Part shown: one piece after another, positions 38,961 through 51,599 of the stretch
How positions within the stretch are numbered: position 1 is the stretch's first letter
Layout: each line of letters starts with the position of its first letter
NCBI GenBank assembly: GCA_037013495.1
Contig: CM072803.1
Location: 18,125,501 to 18,189,500 of the forward strand
Direction of reading: 5' to 3'
DNA length: 64,000 nucleotides
From: Hippophae tibetana
Taxonomy: Eukaryota; Streptophyta; Magnoliopsida; Rosales; Elaeagnaceae
Translations under genes and position numbers: made by a program
The notes under the pieces: generated by a model
The model's database searches: none
The model's input: the letters and a program-made list of their open reading frames with translations, nothing else
What the model was told of the DNA's origin: nothing

Positions 38961-39510
38961 ACAAGTTAATTGGAAAAAAAATTATATTAACCAATTTTAA
39001 TATAATTGTAAATAATACAACGAAGTTACATTAGTTTTTAAAAAATATAATATTTTTTTAATATAATTTCTTTTAATTTTTATGATTTCTTAAGATGTAA
39101 AACAAAATAGTTTCACAAATAGAAACAATGATTAGAATTTGAGAATAATGAGGACATTGAGAACACATTTATATGTGTTCAAAATTATAAAATGTATTCT
39201 TACAAGAACTCAGGAAGTACAGTGGGCATCAAAATTATTGCAAAATGTAAGAAAATATTTTTATTTTGAAATGATAATTATATTTATTTTATCAAAAAAA
39301 AATTATATTGAATAATTGAACTCTTTAATATTTAAAAAAATTAATTATTTAATAATTATTTTTTGATATATAATAATAACTGTTTAATTATTTAATTATA
39401 TTTTTTCACATGATAACTTTTTTATAAGTAAATCTTAGAAAAATAAATAAACCATCATACTGAACATAACATTTACATTTTATATTATTATTATTTATTA
39501 AACTAATGCT
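38961..39510 (-). repeat. Third, inverted copy of the 18-20 kb repeat
   Basis: The minus strand matches about 19500-19960 (shared GTGAAACTATTTTG, ACTAATGTAACTT and the order of AT-rich blocks), clearly diverged. A TA microsatellite follows at about 39583-39604. Confidence 0.65.
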
Positions 39511-39647
39511 AATGGCTTCATAAAGTGATGTCCACAAATTCACATAATATCGATAACATTTTATAATAATGTATGTTTCTATTATATATATATATATATA
39601 TATCTACGTGTACTTACAGATGGAAGCACTTTGGTAAAAAGGAATAC

Positions 39648-40110
39648 CTTGATTTCAGCAGCCACACGAGGCATTTCATCAACCACGATGACCTTATAAC
39701 CACGACGTTGAGCCCGCATTTTACACCTCTGCCTTATAACCACGACGCTGAGCCCATATTTACTCATCTCCATGACCATTGATGTACAGTCCATGCTCTT
39801 AGCTTGAACCTTTTTTCATAAGCAACTTGTGGGAATATAAATGTACAAGAGAAAATCGATACAGGATCTAAAACCATTAGAACATTGAAAGAAGTTACAA
39901 CGTATATTAACTAAGAAAAATTAGTGATGATAAATTATACTAACCTCTGTATAACAAGAGCAATGATCTGTTCTCCAGCTAACATTTATTCATGCTCTTT
40001 CTCTTTTGAAATTCTTCTCATCCTTAGCAAAGCTTTCAATGACTTTAGTAAAAAGCAATTGCCATAAATAAAAAGCACTGTTGCATGTGTTAGGAAGAAA
40101 ATTGAATTTT
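39648..40110 (-). pseudogene. Organellar release factor 2 (PrfB) pseudogene, copy 2
   Basis: The minus strand carries exon B (40044-39945), homologous to 6884-6985 of copy 1, then an intron, then exon C (39809-39648), coding SMDCTSMVMEMSKYG and AQRRGYKVIVVDEMP, the start of the RF2 core domain. Exon C follows an AAAAAAG acceptor and ends AAG/GTATTCC. It contains an internal tandem duplication of about 40 bp (39692-39731 and 39732-39771), not a multiple of three. Exon B's acceptor AG is no longer clean. The exons for the GGQ domain are absent. The intron between B and C keeps the uninterrupted sequence in which Copia 2 is inserted in copy 1. Confidence 0.8.
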
Positions 40111-40214
40111 TGTATGTTACTAATCCAATTAGTTAGAGGGAGAAAAATATATTATTAGTAGATATATGGTAAATTAAAATTTCACATATGATCATATATT
40201 CAATTAAATATAGA

Positions 40215-40510
40215 TAAAATAATGTAGAAAGATAAATTAATATACAAGATTTTTAGGTGAAAATATCTTAGATCACAATAACTTAAGAGTAAAATCATTA
40301 ATCCACTGAATCACCTAACTATCAACTATAAAAATGTGTTCGATTACAAGACCATGATTCAAACTATCCTCCAAGTTAATACCACCAAGTAACCTACTTA
40401 CAAGCCTCTTATTTCTTTCACAGTTTCGATAAGCAAAGCATTCGAATTCGGACTAACGTTCCAATAAACTTGAGTCACACAAGTTATCGAACTTGTTTAG
40501 TTGGTACCTG
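40215..40510. repeat. Dispersed repeat, copy a
   Basis: Diverged direct repeat of 41925-42200. Shared blocks in order: TTTTTAGGTG-AAA, GACTTAAG/AACTTAAGA, CACCTAACT, TTCACAGTTTC and CTAACGTTCCAATAA. Non-coding; resembles a decayed LTR-type repeat, family unknown. Confidence 0.6.
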
Positions 40511-41924
40511 AAATGTTAGCATAAAAACACAAGTGCAATGTGTGTCATAGAGCGGATTAAATAATGACCAGTCATAGCTAGATGATTTAACAGAATACCA
40601 GATAAACCAAAATCACTAGCAACACTAGACAAATGGTTAAGCATAATAACACAAATATTATAGGCTTGTTAATCAATGAAATATAATTTCAAAATATTTG
40701 ATAGATTCACTAATAAAAAAAACTTAGTAGAATAATTTTTACAAAAAAGATTTAGAGAGATAACATAAGTTACAAAAGTTGATTTAATCGTAGTTAAAAG
40801 ATTTTTATGCTTTAGGTTTGTTTAAGGCTAGGTCAAAGGTTAAATGTTATTCTGTCCATGAAATTAATTAAAAGAGTTATAAAGAATGAGGAAAATATAG
40901 TAATAAAATAATATGGTTAGAGTCAAAATTAGGTTAAAATCAAAGTTGATCTAAGTCAAGCTCGATCGATCAAGCCAAAAAAAATCTATTGATCGAAATC
41001 ATTTTCAATTGATCCAAGTAACGATCAAAAGATGATCAATCAATCTAGGTATCAAAAAATAAAACCAAAGATTTGGTAGATCGAATGTGATCGATTCTCG
41101 ATCGATCTACCACATTTAAAAAATTAATTCTAAAAGAACTTTTAATTATGGTAAATCGATTCTCGACCGATCGAGTAAGCTATATGAAAAATGTTCTTGT
41201 ATCTCTTATGTGAAATTTAATGTGTATAAGAATAGAGTTATACCTGATATGTGTTCGTTTGAAGCTTAATAGTTTCTTCGGCTTGAATAGTATTTTTAAA
41301 ATACTCACTTAAAAACTAAATTGTATTTGGATGTTTAGTTCATAAATATTTCCAACACTCATAATAAATCTTACAATCTTCTTGTTTATCATATTTATGT
41401 GACAAAATGTCCCTCATTACATAACACTCATAGGAAAAATACATTTTACATAATTGAATTATCCTATAATCCGGTGAAACGATCTCCGTTTGAATCTTGA
41501 AAGCACATGTGTGGCTGAAAGACAAGAATACAAACAACTATGCAACTTATCCCAAAAGATTAATTGTTTATTAATTTAGTGTATAAAATGATAGATAAGC
41601 GAAAAAATAGTGAGTAAACAATAGATAGAAAATTTTAAATGTTACTCGCTCTATATGTAATCTCTCCAATAAAAAAGATTGTCAAATTAACTATTCTTCC
41701 CCTAAACCCCTTTTGTAGATTTTCAATTAATGGTCAATAATTTTCTCCTTTTTTTGTCATATAAATTAAAATTTTATAAATTATGGACTTAATTAACCTA
41801 AAGGGGTGAATAAGTTATTTTTATTTTTCATCAATTTATAATTTAATAACCTAAACAAACCGACCAAGCATAAAATCACATGTAAGAATAAAGTGCAAAA
41901 ATAGAATAATTAAATACAGAAATA
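40511..41924. other. No gene recognised; GATCGAT-rich tract inside
   Basis: AT-rich spacer. At about 40945-41185, short motifs GATCGAT, CTCGATCGATC and TTGATCGA recur in both orientations, a pattern seen in some plant repeats. No coding sequence was recognised. Confidence 0.5.
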
Positions 41925-42200
41925 AAAGAATAACACATGATATTTTTAGGTGGAAACAATCTAGGCCACAATCATGACTTAAGAATAAAACCATCGGTCT
42001 ACCAGACCACCTAACTTTCTAATATGAAAAAAATGTTCAAGTACAGACTCGATCTTATACTACCCTTCCTAAGAGATTGCCCCAATGTACCTTACTTACT
42101 AGCTCCTTCTCTGTTTTCACAGTTTCCAATATTAGCGTGAGTAATTTTCAGACCAACGTTCCAATAAGCTTCCCTCCAATCAGATACATTTCAAATCAAC
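41925..42200. repeat. Dispersed repeat, copy b
   Basis: Partner of 40215-40510 (CACCTAACT near 42007, TTTTCACAGTTTCC near 42115, CAACGTTCCAATAAGCTT near 42154). Confidence 0.6.
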
Positions 42201-43086
42201 TAACAAATCCTAAAGAAAAAAGATCAAGCACAAGTTCAATAAAAATAGCTTCTTTAAAGATTAATAATCAAATCAAATAATTATGACATGATAAACATAA
42301 TTATTTGATTTAACAATTTAAGAACAAAAATAAAGAAGAAACTATAAGAACATATGATCAAAATATCATAAACTAATTAGGCTTATTAATCAATCAAACA
42401 TAACCACCAATATTTGATAAATTAACTAAATAAAAAACCTAAAGAATTATGATTTTATATTTGCAAAAAAAAAAAGAGAAATTAAGAAGAAGAGAATAAT
42501 GTTCTTGTGTACTTGATTGAAAAAATGAGCAATGAGTTTTACTTATAAGACTTCTATTTAAAAAAGATTTCTTTTAAAGTATATCTTATGCTATCTTTTA
42601 GGCTAAAATTTAGCCTATATCTTATATAATATTTTAGCATATATCTTATTCTATATTTTAGAAGTAAAAATAATTCCATATTTATGTGCTATTAAATGTG
42701 TGAGTGTAATCCTATATGTTATAGTTATAACAGATATACCTAAAATACAAATATCTAAAATTTTGATGTTTCTTAGAGTTTGCTTGATAGACTTGATAAC
42801 GAACTTAAAAAAAAGTTTTCATGCAAATATTTTGACCACGAAAATAGTCAACACTTATAATCCTTATATACCAATAATAACACCAAGAAAAAGTAAAGAC
42901 AAGCTGGTGAAGCAAACACAAAGTGTATTGAATGATAGAATTCATGTACATCACCAAACAGATTAAACGCAAGAAATCAAAGGAAAAATGATTTCCAATA
43001 ACCATAGAAATCATACAATGCAAATAAAACATAAATAGAAAATAATCACTATCCTGGTGGTTAAAAATCATACTATAAATGTATAT
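42201..43086. other. No gene recognised
   Basis: AT-rich. Overlapping 88-codon open frames on both strands (42700-43071) show no family motif and are treated as chance. Confidence 0.5.
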
Positions 43087-45103
43087 CTTTGATCATGGAA
43101 TACATAACCTCTTGTCATTCATCCATAGTAGTTACTTTTTGTTGGATACCATCTATCTTCGTTGAAAATACTTCCATTCTTGTTTGTATGTTTTACTTAT
43201 AGTAGATGGTTGCACAAAATACTTGTGGCTATTCTTTTTAAAATCTAAAGATAAAACTCAACTGCACTTTACTAACTTCACGAATATGGTAGGGAGGAAT
43301 TTTTGTAGTCAAAATTAAAGTTATCCAATCTGATGGTGGAAAGTAGTTTCTTTCCTTACAACCACTCTTGATGATTTAGGGATTATACATAGAGTCACAT
43401 GTCTATATAGCTCATCTCAAAATGGTGTTGTGGAGGCTAGAATTTAAAGAGTAGTTGAAAGGGGACTAGCTTTACTCTTTCATGCTAAAATGCCATTAAA
43501 ATTTTGGATCTATTCATTTCGCACAATAGTATTTTCTATTACTAGGTCTCCTTCTAAAGCCTTACAATTCAAAATCCCTTATCAACTACTTTATAGTAAA
43601 CCACCAGATTTCACTTTTCTTAGGTATTTTTGTTGTTTGGCTATCTATGTCTTAGACCATTCAACAACCATAAGCTTTAACATAGGTTTTTACCCTACGT
43701 GTTCTTGAGGTATGCTCAACAACAATGTGGATATATGTGTCTTGATAAAGCTTATAGCAAATTGTACACTAGCAGGCATATAGTCATTGATGAGTTATCC
43801 TTTACTTATTCTTCTTATTAGTATGAGTCTAACGTCCCTAAAATTGATTCTCCTTTGTCTAATGAATAGGTTAATCAGTACCTATTGTCAATTTTTCCTT
43901 TATCTTTAGAAAGTTTCCCTTCTTCCCTTTTAAACGAGTCTCAAACTTAATCTGGCACTAATGTCTCTTTTCAAGGTCAATTTCAAAACAATACTAGCTC
44001 TCCCTTATCCATACCATCCCTTTCTCTTATTTATCCTCTTTGTTCACCTAATTGCCTTTTTTTCCAAATTTGTCACCATTTGATTTACCTTTGGCATCCT
44101 TTGTAGTTGAAGCTTTACCTGGTAATCTATTTGTTGAATTGTCTATTGTTCCTTTACCTGTCACTTCTTCAAAAATACCCATGGTTTCAAATGAACCTTC
44201 AAATCCAATGGTCGCTAGGTCTAAAATAAGTTCATTCAAGCCACAAATTTACTTAGCTCTTCATTCAACTCAAAAGCAAATATTCTCATTGAACCACACA
44301 ACAGATTTGGTACCTTGACCAACAGATGTTAACCCAATTGGTTGTAAATGGGTCTATCAAATAAAGTTGAAAAGTGATGGGTCCCTAGACAAATACAAAG
44401 AAAAACATGTTGCTAAAGGTTATATACAGGTAGAAGGGATAGATTATGTAGAAACTCTCTCTTTTCATTAAATCTCATATTATCATGCTTTTTTTCATTA
44501 GTTTTCTCCCTTGGAAAGGATTCAAAATAATTGGATGTCTGTCAATAATGTATTCTTGAATAGGGAATTGGAAAAGATAGTTTATATGAAACAATTAGTT
44601 GATTTTGAAGGAAAAAACCCACTCTGATTAGGTTTGTAAACTCATAAAGGCTTTGTATAGCCTAAAGCAAGCTCCTAGTGCTTGGTACTAGAAACTAAGT
44701 GCTAGTCTTTTGGAGCTAGGATTTGTTAACTCAAAGGCTAACACTTCAATATTCTTCAAGTTTACAGGAAATCACAAAACAATTATCTTGGTTTTTTTGG
44801 ATGACATAATTTTCACTGGTTATGACAAGGCAAACCTAAAGGCATATATTCTTGGGTATTAAGGTTAAAAGATGTGGAGACACTTTTCATTTGTGTCAGC
44901 AAAAATATGTCAAATAACTTCTTATCAAGGCTGGCTTAAAGTCTTATAAGCCACTGAAAACACCTATGGCATCTGGCTCAAAACTATCCTAGTCTAAAGA
45001 TTTGTTACTTGCAGATCCTACTCCTTTTTGAATTTTTGTTGGTACCAACAATTTATGTCAACAATTTATGTCAATTCCTTCATGCTCTCATTGATGTAAA
45101 CTG
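43087..45103 (+). mobile_element. Copia LTR retrotransposon 5, left part (integrase to RT)
   Basis: A Ty1/Copia fossil of an RE1-like type. The integrase core starts near 43200 (VDGCTKY) and has a conserved PLKFWIYSF stretch near 43492. The linker with the HPMVTRSK-like motif (PMVARSKISSFKPQIYL) is near 44205-44260. Reverse transcriptase starts near 44335 (GCKWVYQIKLKSDGSLDKYK) and its FLDDI-type box is near 44800. Gag, protease and 5' LTR are not found. It is very broken, with over fifteen interruptions by eye, and older than the Copia 6 inserted in it at 45104. Confidence 0.85.
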
Positions 45104-45562
45104 TGTTGAATATTGGCTCTAAAAGTAACAAATTAGTGGCATAATTTAGGGAAATTAGTGGCCTAATTTGTGGCATGATTTAAGGAAATTAATGGCCTAA
45201 TTTAAGGCTTAAATTATGGCACAATTTAGGGAAAGGGAGTCTTGCTTCATCTACAAATAGGGAAGAGTTCATGCATTGAAGAGCAAAGCAAAAATCAGAA
45301 AAAATCAAAGAGAGCATAAGTAAACTCAAAGAGAGAAAATACTTGTGAGTTTTAGAGTTTTCTATGAGTTTGGGAAAACACTTGAGAGATATTATTAGTG
45401 AGGAAATCAGTATCTGTATTTTGTATATTTCCTACTCAGTTTAAATAATATCTTCTGCCTCCTGTGGACCTAGGCGAATTGCCGAACCACGTAAATTATG
45501 TGTGTTCATTTTATCGCTTTGATATATTCATATACCGTTATTTATTACTTCTGCCCACAAAA
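45104..45562 (+). repeat. 5' LTR of Copia 6
   Basis: It starts TGTTGAATATTGGCTCTAAA, and its end next to AATTGGTATCAGAG fits the 3' LTR. The left flank AACTG and right flank CACTA share three of five bases, possibly a decayed target-site duplication. Confidence 0.88.
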
Positions 45563-48500
45563 AATTGGTATCAGAGCCAAATATAGCAGTATTATATATC
45601 AAATCGAAGCTCTCAATGAGACGAATGCAACGGTGAAAGAATCGGTCAAATCAAAAGTCAGAATCACCGCCATAAGATGCCGGAGTGCTACTGCGAGCAA
45701 CTGAGTCAACTCAGTGAGTTTGATCGAGTCAACTCAGTCACTAGTGATATTTGGACCGAGTTGGTCTATTTTTCATCTGTTTTCTACTGAGTTGGATCTA
45801 TTCCTAGCTAATTGAACTATTTTGGATTCAACTATGGACTCTGTTTTTTTCAAATAAGGTATAAAATTTGGAAAAACATTGTTTTAAGTTGTAAGTACAA
45901 AATTTATGTTATATACTTGTACTTATGGTTGATAAAAGAGAGATCGAAGAAGGTGAACAAGTTGACCATAGAATTTATGGCAAGCCAAGTTGTTCTACTC
46001 GAAGAACTATGTTGTCCAAGGCAAATTTTGAGGTGGAGAAATTCGATGGCACCAATAACTTTGGCATGTGGCAATGTGAGGTATTAGATCTATTGTTTCT
46101 AGAAGGATCTAATATAGCCTTGGAGACCAGGCCAGGAGATTATTCAAATGAAGATTGGAATTATGTAAACCGATAAGCTTGTGGCACAATTCAACTGTGC
46201 TTAGGAAAAGATCAGAAGTACTTTGTCATGAAAGAGAATGTAGCTGCAGTTCTCTGGAAGAAACTAGAGGACAAGTACATGACGAAAAGTATTTAGAACA
46301 GACTCTACTTGAAGAAGAAACTTTTCCATTTCCAATACAAGAAAGGTACCCCTATTATTGAGCACTTAGATAATTTCAATAAAATTTTGGTCAATCTGCA
46401 AAATTTAGATGTTGAAATTATCGATGAAGATAAAGTTTTATTGTTGCTGAATTCATTACCTGAGAGCTATGAACATTTAACCACAACCTTGTTATATGGA
46501 AAGGATGAGGTTAACTTCGTAGATGTTTCAAATGCTTTGGTAAATAATGAGTACCGGAAGAAGGATCAACATGATCATAGAGACTCAATATCATAAGCAT
46601 TGACGACATCCAAAGGTAGGACTAACAACAAAAAATCTGGCAGATCAAATAATATGGGGCAATCCATATCAAATTCTAGAGGAGAGTCATCTAGAAAACG
46701 TCCTACGAAGGACGAGTGTGCCTATTGTCACCAGAAAGGGCATTGGAAGAAATATTGTCCAAACAAAGACAAGTCAAATGCAAATGTTGCACAGGAGGCC
46801 GATGAAGATGAAGAATCAGCCTTTTCAGTTTCATCATAAAAAACCTACTCAGATAAGTCGATCCTTGATTCTGGATGTTCTTATCATATGTGTCCAAACA
46901 GACATTGGTTTTCGAGTTTTGAAGAGCTCGATGGAGGAGTTGTGCTTATGGGCAACGATAATGCATGTCAGACAAAAGGGATCGAAACAATACAACTAAA
47001 GATGCACGATGGTACAATCAGACGACTTACAAATGTAAGGTATATTCCTGACCTAAAGAAAAACCTTATTTCTTTAGGTGTTCTAGATTCTGATGGTTAC
47101 AAGGTAACATTGGAAAATAGAGTCTTGAAAGTTATACGGGGTGCATTTGTAGCCATGAAGGGTACTCGGAAGGTGAACTTGTATTTCCTAGATGGGAGTA
47201 CAGTTACAAGAAGAGCATCTATCTCAAGTAGTTATGAAGAAAAGACAAATGATTCTTCCCGCCTGTGGCACATGCGCTTAGGGCATGTCGATGAAAAGGC
47301 TTTGGAAGGCTTAATGAAACAAGGTCTTTTGAAAGATGCCAAGACTGGAAAATTTGGTTTCTGTGAGCATTGTGTAATGGGAAAACAAACAAGAGTCAAG
47401 TTCGGCACTGCCATTCATCGTACTAAGGGATCTCTTGATTATATTCACACGGATGTATGGGGACCTTCAAAGAATGCTTCACTTAGAGGTAAACGATGGT
47501 TTGTGACTTTTATTGTTGATTTCTCTAGATATGTCTGGATATACACCATGAGTCACAAAGATGAAGTTCTAGATATCTTTCTTAAATGGAAGAAAATGAT
47601 CGAGACTCAAACAGGCAGGAAAATTAAAAGGCTTAGATCTGATAATGGTGGCGAGTACAAATCAGATCCCTTCTTTAAAGTTTGTCAAGATGAAGGGATA
47701 ATCAAACATTTTTCAGTTCATCGTACACCACAATAGAATGGAGTTGCAGAACGAATGAATCGTACTTTGGTTGCGAAAGTTCGATGTATGCTATCTCAAT
47801 CCAAATTGAGCAAGGAATTTTGGGATAAGGCCTTGTCATATGCAACTCATATAGTCAACAAACTTCCTACAACTGCATTAGATGGGAAAAATCCTAAAGA
47901 GGTATAGTCTGGACAACCTGCTACTGATTATGATTCATTGCGAATATTTGGATGTCCAGCATATTTTCATGTTAGTGAATCCAAACTGGATCCTAGAGCA
48001 AAGAAAGCTATTTTCTTGGGCTTTAAGGAAGAAGTTAAAGGATTTCGACTTTGGTGTGGTGAATCCAAGAAGATCGTCTTAAGCCGAGATGTTACATTTG
48101 ACGAGTCTGTTATACTGAGATAGAAAAATTCAAAGAAAAAGAATGAAAGTCCAAATATTCTTTCTAAGGTGATGCTTGAGACTCCAGAAGATCTAGAAAA
48201 GATTGCACCGATTACCGATCATGGTGAAGATGAAATTGATGATCAAGAAGAGATCTCAGTTGAGGTAGAGGTTCTCTCACCATCACCACCGATCAATCAA
48301 CATCCAGAATCTATTGCCACTACTCGACTGAGAATGGAGATTAGAAAGCCTACCAGATACACAGACATGGTAGCATTCGCACTTCCAGTAATTGATGATG
48401 ATGTCCCATGCACTTACATAGAAGTCGTTCAGAGAGTTGATAGTATGAAGTGGAAGATGGAAATGGATGAAGAGATGAAGTCTCTACACCAGAATCAGAC

Positions 48501-50032
48501 TTGGGAGTTGGTTCAACTTCCCAAAGGAAAGAAACTATTGGCTGCAAATGGGTCTATGCCAAGAAGAAAGGTGTTCCTGGTAAAGACAACATCAGATACA
48601 AAGCCAGATTGGTAGCAAAAGACTATGCTCAGAAAGAAGGAATAGACTACAATGAGGTATTCTCACCTGGTGTTAAACATTCATCTATTCGGATACTATT
48701 GGCTTTGGTAGCACAGTTTGATCTCGAGTTAGCTCAACTCAATGTCAAAACAGCTTTTCTCCATTGTACTTTGAACGAAGAAATCTACATGTCTTAACCG
48801 GATGGCTTCAAAATTCCAGGATGAGAGAATTGGGCTTGCAAGCTGAGCAAGTCAATTTACGGTTTGAAGCAATCACCGTGACAATGGTACAAGCGCTTTG
48901 ATAGCTTCATTAGAGAGCAGAAGTACACACGTAGTCAGTTTGATCACTGTGTATACTTTCGAAAACTCCAAGACGGTACCTTCATTTATTTGCTCTTATA
49001 TGTTGATGATATGTTGATTGCATCTAAGAGCAAGGTGGAGATCGATAGATTGAAGGCTCTATTGAGTTCAGAATTTGAAATAAAAGATCTTGGAAAAGCT
49101 AAGAAAATTCTTGGGATGGAAATCACAAGAGATAGAGTTGCAAGCACAATCTGTCTGACACAGACTCAATATTTGAAGAAAGTACTACAAAGATTTGACA
49201 TTGATGAAAAAACCAAACCAGTAAGTACACCGCTTGCTCCTCACTTTCAGTTGAGTGCATTGATGTCACCTAGCACCACCGATGAGAAGAAGCAAATGGA
49301 ACGTGTTCTATATGCAAATTTTGTTGGTGCCTTGATGCATGCAATGATTTGCACCAGACCTGATATTTCTCACGCTGTTAGTATGGTGAGTCGGTACATG
49401 CATAATCCCAGTAAAGGACACTGGAAAGCAGTGAAGTGGATTCTACGGTACATCTATGGTACTGTGAATATTGGTTTGAAGTTTGAAAGAGACAAGACTG
49501 AAGGCAAACACCTAGTTGGATATATGGATTATGACTATGCTGGAGATCTGGATAAGCGTCGATCTACAACTGGTTATGTGTTCACAATGGCAGGATGACC
49601 AATTTGTTGGAGATCAACATTGCAATCAACTGTAGCTTTGTCTACTACAGAGGCAGAGTATATGGCTGTAACAGAAGCATTCAAAGAAGCTATATGGCTT
49701 CTTGGGTTGACTAAGGATTTAGGTATTGTTCAGAAGAACGTGGAGGTTTTCTACGACAACCAGAGTGCCATTTTTTTGGAAAAGAACCAAGTTCATCATG
49801 GTCGCACCACGCACATCGATGTTCGATTTCATTTTATTCGAGAAATCGTCGATGAAGGGAATGCTATACTCCAGAAAGTCGGAGCTGCAGATAACCCTGC
49901 AGATATACTTACAAAGGTGGTTACAGGGATCAAGTTTCAACACTGCTTGAACTTGATCAACATCTCTTGAGCTTAGAGCGCCTAGGGCACATTTGGAGGC
50001 AGCGTTATGAAATTTTTCGCCAAGGTGGAGAT

Positions 50033-50525
50033 TGTTGAATATTGGCTCTAAAAGTAACAAATTAGTGGCATAATTTAGGGAAATTTGTGGTCTAATTTGT
50101 GGTCTAATTTGTGGCATGATTTAAGGAAATTAGTGGCATAATTTAAGGAAATTAGTGGCCTAATTTAAGGCTTAAATTATGACACAATTTAGGGAAAGGG
50201 AGTCTTGCTTAATCTATAGATAGGGAAGAGTTCGTGCATTGAAGAATAAGGCAAAAATCAGACAAAATCAGAGAGAGTATAAGCAAACTCAAAGAGAGAA
50301 AATACTTGTGAGTTTGAGAGTTTTCTATGAGTTTGGGGAAACACTTGAGAGATATTATTAGTGAGGAAATCAGTATTTGTATTCTGTATATTTCCTACTC
50401 AGCTCAAATAATATCTGCTGTCTTCCATAAAACTAGGCGAATTGTCAAACCACGTAAATTCTATGTGTTCATTTTATCGCTTTGATATATTCATATACAA
50501 CTATTTATTGCTTCCGCCCATAACA
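50033..50525 (+). repeat. 3' LTR of Copia 6
   Basis: It starts TGTTGAATATTGGCTCTAAA, ends CGCCCATAACA, and carries extra copies of a short GTGGCATAATTTAAGG-like unit relative to the 5' LTR. Confidence 0.88.
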
Positions 50526-51340
50526 CACTAAATAGTAGCTAAGCGTGTGCTAAGATACGTTAAAGGTACTCTTAATCATGGCCTTCAGTTCCATAAATCA
50601 TATGTTTTAGGACTTGTTGGGTTTTTGGATGTAAATTGGCCTAGTTTTTGCGATGACGTGAAGGTCATTGGTGCTTATTACATTTATTTTGGTGAAAACT
50701 TAATCTGATGGATGTCTTTAAAGTAAAAGGTGATTGTTAAGAGTAGAGCTGAATTAGAATATAAATCCATTGCATTGTCGTCATCAGAGATCATATGGTT
50801 AAAGTCATTGCTTAGAGAACTGGAAGTCAAGGAATCACATGTACCTGTCTTGTTCAATGATACTGAGTGGCAAACATTTATCAGAAAATCCCATATTACA
50901 TGCTAGGATGAAACAAATAAAGATAGACTTTCATTTCATATATGATTTAGTTCAAACAAAATAATCGAAAGTGCTCTACATTCTCTCCCAAGAATAGTTA
51001 ACAGATGTTTTAACAAAACCTCTTCCAGAAGCTTGGTTTACGTCTCTAAAGATCAAACTCATGGTGTTGTCTCAGCCTCCATGAGTTTGATAAGCACTAT
51101 TAGAATGTAATTAGGTTGTACGTAGCTTTGGATACACTGAGGATTAGCTCATTAGAGTTTGTTAGGATAGTTACATAAAATGATAAACTCCCCCCACATT
51201 TTTGTGGGATGAGCTAATTGATTGCAATTGTTAAATATTTATGTAGCTGATAGTATGAAGGTATCATTCATGAATTTAAAAATTCCTTGCATCTCTTTCT
51301 CTCTCTCTCTAGTTCATCATCCTCTTAGTTTCTATTAATG
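50526..51340 (+). mobile_element. Copia 5, right part (RNase H and probable 3' LTR)
   Basis: Coding resumes after the nested Copia 6 with AKRVLRYVKGTLNHGLQF (from about 50536) and SRAELEYKSIALSSSEI near 50735, which is Copia RNase H. It continues to about 51080. A possible 3' LTR starts at 51160 (TGTTAGGATAGTTA); its end near 51340 is not supported by a partner. Confidence 0.75.
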
Positions 51341-51599
51341 GGTTTCGTTTCTTGGTTCCAACCAGCAATCTTGTATATAAACAAAGTGTTCTTGCTGTAT
51401 TTACACTTCCTTTAAAACAGTTGGTTATTTTTATCAAAACTCCCAGTAAAACAAGCGATAAGCATGATCTTGCTCCTTTCCATAACTGTATTTTTATTGG
51501 CTTAGTATGAATACCAGCATGCAAACCACTGAACGAAACAATAAATATGGCCATGCACTTAACAAAAATTAGCTTGCCCTTTTATTTCAAACTCATAGA
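51341..51599. other. No gene recognised
   Basis: Lies between the probable Copia 5 LTR and the LINE. It may be part of the LINE 5' region. Confidence 0.4.

Larger units (their letters stand above)
45104..50525 (+). mobile_element. Copia LTR retrotransposon 6, near full length
   Basis: The most complete LTR element here. It has a 5' LTR (45104-45562), a primer-binding site TGGTATCAGAGC (45566-45577) and gag (about 45925-46840) with zinc knuckle CAYCHQKGHWKKYC near 46718-46760. Protease (ILDSGCSYHMCP) is near 46862. GAG-pre-integrase (WHMRLGHVDEKAL) is near 47266, integrase about 47420-48080 and reverse transcriptase about 48430-49330 (LLYVDDMLIAS near 48990). RNase H (about 49380-49950) has STTEAEYMA near 49640 and DNQSAIF near 49757. 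A polypurine tract lies at about 50022-50032 and the 3' LTR at 50033-50525. All parts are in order, but about eight to ten interruptions leave it inactive. The two LTRs differ by very roughly 7-9 percent by eye, implying an insertion some millions of years ago. It belongs to the same family as Copia 2. Confidence 0.92.

Noticed and set aside
44048-44318. Pair of open frames on both strands
   Set aside because: The plus-strand frame is the Copia 5 integrase-RT linker; the minus-strand frame is its shadow.
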